In this document: one piece after another, positions 5,472-8,204 of the stretch | Layout: each line of letters starts with the position of its first letter | How positions within the stretch are numbered: position 1 is the first letter of the stretch | NCBI GenBank assembly: GCA_903927685.1 | Contig: CAIYOB010000829.1 | Span: 1 to 8,204 of the forward strand | Reading direction: 5' to 3' | Length of the DNA stretch: 8,204 bases | From: an uncultured Planctomycetaceae bacterium | GTDB taxonomy: Bacteria > Planctomycetota > Planctomycetia > Pirellulales > Pirellulaceae | Translations under genes and position numbers: made by a program | Notes under the pieces: model-generated | The model's database searches: none | Seen by the model: the letters and a program-made list of their open reading frames with translations, nothing else | Told to the model about the DNA's origin: nothing

Positions 5472-7382
5472 CTACTTGCTCGCATCCACCGAACTTGAGG
5501 CCACGCGGAACCCGAGGGAGTCGTACCGGGAGCCAGGCGCGACGCTGCGCCGATACGCCGACCGGCAGTACCCCGGGCCGTAGTTCCAGCCGCCGCCGCG
5601 AAGCACGCGGTTCGAGCCTGCCGTAGCACCGCTCGGATCGGACACCGCCGCTGACGCGTACTCGCCGTACCAGTCCGAGCACCACTCCCACACATTCCCA
5701 TGCATGTCACAGAGTCCCCACGCGTTCGGTTTCTTCTCGCCCACCGGATGCGTCGTACTACCCGAGTTGCTGCTGTACCACGCATACTCGCCCAACGACG
5801 ACTCCGCGTCACCAAACGACCACTTCGTCCGGCTGCCCGCCCGGCACGCGTACTCCCATTCCGCCTCCGTCGGCAAGCGATACGGCCGCCCCTCTTTGGC
5901 ACTCAACTTCCGACAGAACTCCACTGCGTCCTCCCACGACACCGTCTCCACCGGCAGCTCCGATCCTTTGAAGTTGCTCGGATTCGTTCCCATCACACGC
6001 TCGTACTGCTCCTGCGTCACCTCCGTCACGCCCAAATAGAACGGCTGCGTGATTCGCACCGGATGCTGCGGCTTCTCGGAACTGTACGCCTTCGTATCGC
6101 TCTCCGGCGAACCCATCTGAAATTCCCCAGCCGGGATCAACAACAGCTTCATCCCAATCGACGTCTCCAACGTTGCCCCCGGCTTCGGTCCCGGCGGCAT
6201 TGGCTTGGGGCTCGGAGACGGCGGCACCGCCCGCGGCACGTACAACGCAAAACTCCGCGTCTGGGGAAACTGGTCCAGCCGGTAGGTGCGGCTGGCCGAC
6301 CCCAAACGCACCTGCACCCCAAAACTCCCCCGCGCCTGTTGCGCCAGCGTCAGCGTCACCGGAATTTGAGCCATCCCGCCTGCGTCTGTCTGACCCGATC
6401 CCAACGCCTCCAGCCGAGAACTCTCCGACTCGCGGTAGTACAGCTCCACTTCCGCCCCCGACATCAGCCGACCGCTCTGGTCCTCTTCCCGCACCGTGAA
6501 CAACGCCGTCACGGCATCCATCAGCGGACGCGGCACCACCGACACTCGCGACAAGGCAAACACGCCCTCCGTTTCCGGGCCGATCACCCGCACCGGACGC
6601 TGACGCGCGTTCAGCTCGCGCTGCGCCGCCAACTGCACTTTCTCGAACGTGTACCGGTACAGCTCGTCCACGTTCACCACCCCGTCCCGGTCGTAGTCCG
6701 CACCGCCACCCAGGCCTTCCGTCAAAAAATACGTGAACAGCCCCTGCCCCTTCGTCTCCCACTCGTACGACACCTCGTCCTTGCGGCAACTGGCCAGCGT
6801 CACCAGCCCTTGCGCTTGAGAAAACGCCTGGCTCAGCTCCTCGCCCGTCGAGCCGGTCGCCGCCCCTGAACGCACCGCGCCCGCGTGGCAGCAGTCCAGG
6901 ATCAACAGCTTCTGCCGCGCCGCACAGTCCCGCAGCATCTGCTGCAGACGCGCCGTCGGAAACGCGGTCCGCCGCAAGTCGTTTTGGAAACAGTCCGTCG
7001 GACCCAGAAAACCTTCGCCGGTCGATTCGTCCACGAACCCGTGCCCCGAGAAGTGGACCACCACCGTGTCGGCCGCTTGTGCATGCTGCAGCCAGTCGCC
7101 GATCTGCGTTTCCAGGTTCACCCGCAGCGGTCGCAGGTGCGCCTTGGCCTGGTCGTCCACGATCAACAGCACGTGGTCCGGATCGAAGCCGCTTTTGCCC
7201 GTCAACGACTCGAACACCCGATGCGCGTCGGCCACACAGAATCTCAGCGGCGGGATCTTGGGGTCCAGGTACTCGTTCACCCCAATGATCACCGCCCATT
7301 TCCGGCCTTCCTCGGCGCTAATCGCCCAACGCGAGAAAAAGAGGCACAGGAACACGGAACTGGTCAGCAGAAGATGACGCAT
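5472..7382 (-). CDS. Secreted caspase-like (peptidase C14) protein fused to an FGE-sulfatase domain
   Basis: The ATG at 7382 has GAGAGGG six bases upstream and is preferred to the GTG at 7397; the product is 636 residues. Residues 1-23 form a signal peptide (MRHLLLTSS..., ending ISA|EE). Residues 27-280 are a caspase/peptidase C14 domain: WAVIIGVNEY at the first strand, catalytic His114 in HFSGHG, and DCCHAG with Cys165 as the expected nucleophile. Next to it, residues 229-240 (DYDRDGVVNVDE) fit the EF-hand loop consensus. Residues 290-385 look like a beta-rich Ig or carboxypeptidase-regulatory-like domain (GAEVELYY, TDAGG). A Pro/Lys linker (386-402) leads to an FGE-sulfatase domain (409-628) with IPAGEFQMGS, RLPTEAEWEYACRAG, GNVWEW and LGFRVA. 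In true FGE two active-site cysteines are needed; here one site appears as Tyr601 while Cys606 remains, so oxidase activity is unlikely. Inference: an extracytoplasmic protease with a recognition or scaffold domain. The substrate is unknown. Confidence 0.92.
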   Translation of the reverse strand: MRHLLLTSSVFLCLFFSRWAISAEEGRKWAVIIGVNEYLDPKIPPLRFCVADAHRVFESLTGKSGFDPDHVLLIVDDQAKAHLRPLRVNLETQIGDWLQHAQAADTVVVHFSGHGFVDESTGEGFLGPTDCFQNDLRRTAFPTARLQQMLRDCAARQKLLILDCCHAGAVRSGAATGSTGEELSQAFSQAQGLVTLASCRKDEVSYEWETKGQGLFTYFLTEGLGGGADYDRDGVVNVDELYRYTFEKVQLAAQRELNARQRPVRVIGPETEGVFALSRVSVVPRPLMDAVTALFTVREEDQSGRLMSGAEVELYYRESESSRLEALGSGQTDAGGMAQIPVTLTLAQQARGSFGVQVRLGSASRTYRLDQFPQTRSFALYVPRAVPPSPSPKPMPPGPKPGATLETSIGMKLLLIPAGEFQMGSPESDTKAYSSEKPQHPVRITQPFYLGVTEVTQEQYERVMGTNPSNFKGSELPVETVSWEDAVEFCRKLSAKEGRPYRLPTEAEWEYACRAGSRTKWSFGDAESSLGEYAWYSSNSGSTTHPVGEKKPNAWGLCDMHGNVWEWCSDWYGEYASAAVSDPSGATAGSNRVLRGGGWNYGPGYCRSAYRRSVAPGSRYDSLGFRVASSSVDASK

Positions 7383-7425
7383 GAGATACCCTCTCACCTA
7401 ATCTTTCAGCTAGTCTAATCTCATG
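7380..7425 (-). promoter_or_regulatory. Leader inverted repeat that would pair the caspase start codon
   Basis: CATGAGAT (7380-7387 on the + strand) and ATCTCATG (7418-7425) are perfect 8-base inverted arms. In the leftward mRNA the downstream arm contains the AUG of the caspase gene, and the 30-base loop contains its GAGAGGG ribosome binding site (7389-7395). Folding would hide the start codon. An upstream ATG in the other arm is followed by an in-frame TAG four codons later, so it cannot extend the gene. Confidence 0.45.
7398..7421 (-). repeat. Direct repeat CTAATCT in the caspase leader
   Basis: CTAATCT occurs at 7398-7404 and 7415-7421 (AGATTAG on the coding strand), 17 bases apart. The region is AT-rich compared with its surroundings. 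It might be a regulator site, but I see no convincing -35/-10 pair to anchor it. Confidence 0.35.
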
Positions 7426-7433
7426 TTACTCAG

Positions 7434-7450
7434 TCCGGCGGGCCACCGGA
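7434..7450. repeat. Near-perfect 17-base inverted repeat upstream of the caspase gene
   Basis: TCCGGcGG and CCaCCGGA are arms around a single central G (7442), with one mismatch. It sits between the coiled-coil gene and the caspase leader and could be an operator or part of a terminator structure. Confidence 0.4.
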
Positions 7451-7492
7451 AACGGGGCACGCCACTTTTCGTGAATCCCGCCCTGCGACGGC

Positions 7493-7511
7493 GGGCGTCG
7501 GGCCGACGCCC
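7493..7511 (-). terminator. Possible weak terminator after the coiled-coil gene
   Basis: Five bases after the stop codon (leftward), GGGCGTC pairs with GACGCCC across a 5-base loop. A competing 6-bp hairpin (7477-7482 with 7490-7495) overlaps it. No uridine run follows, so read-through into the caspase gene is quite possible. Confidence 0.4.
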
Positions 7512-7515
7512 CGGG

Positions 7516-8204
7516 TTACGACTGCTGAAAGATGGGCTTGGCCCGGTTGGCCTTCTTGTCCTTCCCCGCGCGGGACTTGTCCTTGACCTCGACTTGGCTC
7601 GGACGAGGCGCCGGGCTCGCGTCCGCCGGCTCGGAGAACTCGGGCGTGACGGTCACCGACGTTTCCGCCGTGTCGGGCTGTCTCGCTTTCGCCGCCAGGA
7701 ACTCAGCGACCTTGCTGTCCGTCGCCCGGCCGGACGGGTTGGTCGAACCGCGGGCCAGCAACTCGCGGACGGTGCCGACCGGGTTGGCGTCGATCGCCTG
7801 GCGGTTGCCCGTCATCAACTCATCGACCTGGGCCAGCAGTTCTTCGCCGGCGGTGGTCAGCTGCCGGGCCCGCAGCAGCTCCCGTTTGGTGGCCAACGCC
7901 GCCAACTGCGTTTCCGTCCGGTTGATCCGCACAGCCAACTCCTCGATCTTCTCCTCGGCCGCAGTCTGGACGGATTCGATCTCCGTCAAGGACGATTCGT
8001 AGCCGTCGGCTTCGGCCAGCAGCAGGCTGACCTGGGCTCGGACCTGCGGTTCCGTGTACGCGGCCCCGCGGACCTCGACGGGGAAGGCTCCCGCGTCCTG
8101 GGCCCGCTGGTACGCGGCCCGGAACTGGTCGGCCAGCACGCGAGCTTGTGCGCCCAAGGCCCCTTGCTCGCGGCCGGTCTTCGCCAGCCGCCCGACCTCG
8201 GCCG
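7516..8204 (-). CDS. Coiled-coil protein of unknown function (5' end outside window)
   Basis: The frame stays open to the right edge, with about 15 further codons beyond the TTG at 8157, so the true start is outside and the N-terminus is missing. I do not recognise the family. Counting from the TTG, residues 1-30 are an Ala/Gln/Arg-rich helix. A short segment, FPVEVRGAAYTEPQVRAQV, follows. Residues 50-115 are a strong coiled coil (TEIESVQTAAEEKIEELAVR, then TQLAALATKRELLRARQL). After about 140 the chain becomes Pro/Ser/Thr-rich and ends in a very basic tail (VKDKSRAGKDKKANRAKP). No membrane segment is visible in this part. Superficially it recalls PspA-like or other structural coiled-coil proteins, but I would not assign it. 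It reads in the same direction as the caspase gene, 133 bases upstream, with only a weak hairpin between, so co-transcription is possible. Confidence 0.75.
   Translation of the reverse strand, partial: AEVGRLAKTGREQGALGAQARVLADQFRAAYQRAQDAGAFPVEVRGAAYTEPQVRAQVSLLLAEADGYESSLTEIESVQTAAEEKIEELAVRINRTETQLAALATKRELLRARQLTTAGEELLAQVDELMTGNRQAIDANPVGTVRELLARGSTNPSGRATDSKVAEFLAAKARQPDTAETSVTVTPEFSEPADASPAPRPSQVEVKDKSRAGKDKKANRAKPIFQQS

Noticed and set aside
5700..6869. 389-codon open frame on the + strand opposite the caspase-FGE gene
   Set aside because: The product is Arg/His/Leu-rich low-complexity text, antisense to a gene with clear motifs.
5809..7299. 496-codon open frame on the minus strand in another frame of the caspase gene
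   Set aside because: Gly/Ala/Arg-rich shadow; all recognisable domains are in the 5472-7382 frame.
7423..7451. Sigma70 promoter for the caspase gene (minus-strand TAACAT with an upstream TTCCGG)
   Set aside because: The -10 matches at four of six positions but the -35 at only two, so it cannot be claimed.

Overview
The window looks like a chromosomal stretch of a high-GC planctomycete, most likely a Pirellulales-type organism. The evidence is indirect: strong GC bias with long shadow reading frames, a double-BON protein with a tyrosine/tryptophan-rich tail, a caspase fused to a formylglycine-generating-enzyme-like (FGE-sulfatase) domain, and GC-rich intergenic repeats built from short hairpins. 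No rRNA, tRNA, CRISPR array, transposase or reverse transcriptase was seen.

Layout. Positions 1-1292 (+): the 3' part of a double-BON-domain protein, open at the left edge and followed by a textbook intrinsic terminator. Positions 1293-1599: terminator, a GC-rich repeat-like hairpin, then a sigma70-type promoter. Positions 1600-2175 (+): a small predicted lipoprotein with its own promoter, ribosome binding site and downstream hairpin, so probably a single-gene transcript. Positions 2329-4853 (+): a two-gene unit, a DUF2079 polytopic membrane protein and a DUF423 small membrane protein, joined by an ATGA stop/start overlap. Positions 4854-5471: a 618-base convergent intergenic region packed with direct and inverted hairpin repeats. 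Positions 5472-7382 (-): a predicted secreted caspase-like protein with an Ig-like middle region, a proline linker and a C-terminal FGE-sulfatase domain. Positions 7383-7515: its leader, with several inverted repeats. Positions 7516-8204 (-): the 3' part of a coiled-coil protein of unknown function, open at the right edge.

How they fit together. The four left genes read rightward and the two right genes leftward, meeting in the repeat cluster. DUF2079 and DUF423 are probably co-translated envelope proteins. The caspase-FGE protein is the most interesting gene. It keeps the His/Cys dyad and carries a consensus EF-hand loop next to the protease core. Its FGE domain lacks one cysteine of the catalytic pair, which suggests a binding or recognition fold rather than an oxidase. 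This layout, an effector in front and an FGE/C-type-lectin fold behind, also occurs in target proteins of diversity-generating retroelements, but no template repeat or reverse transcriptase is visible here.
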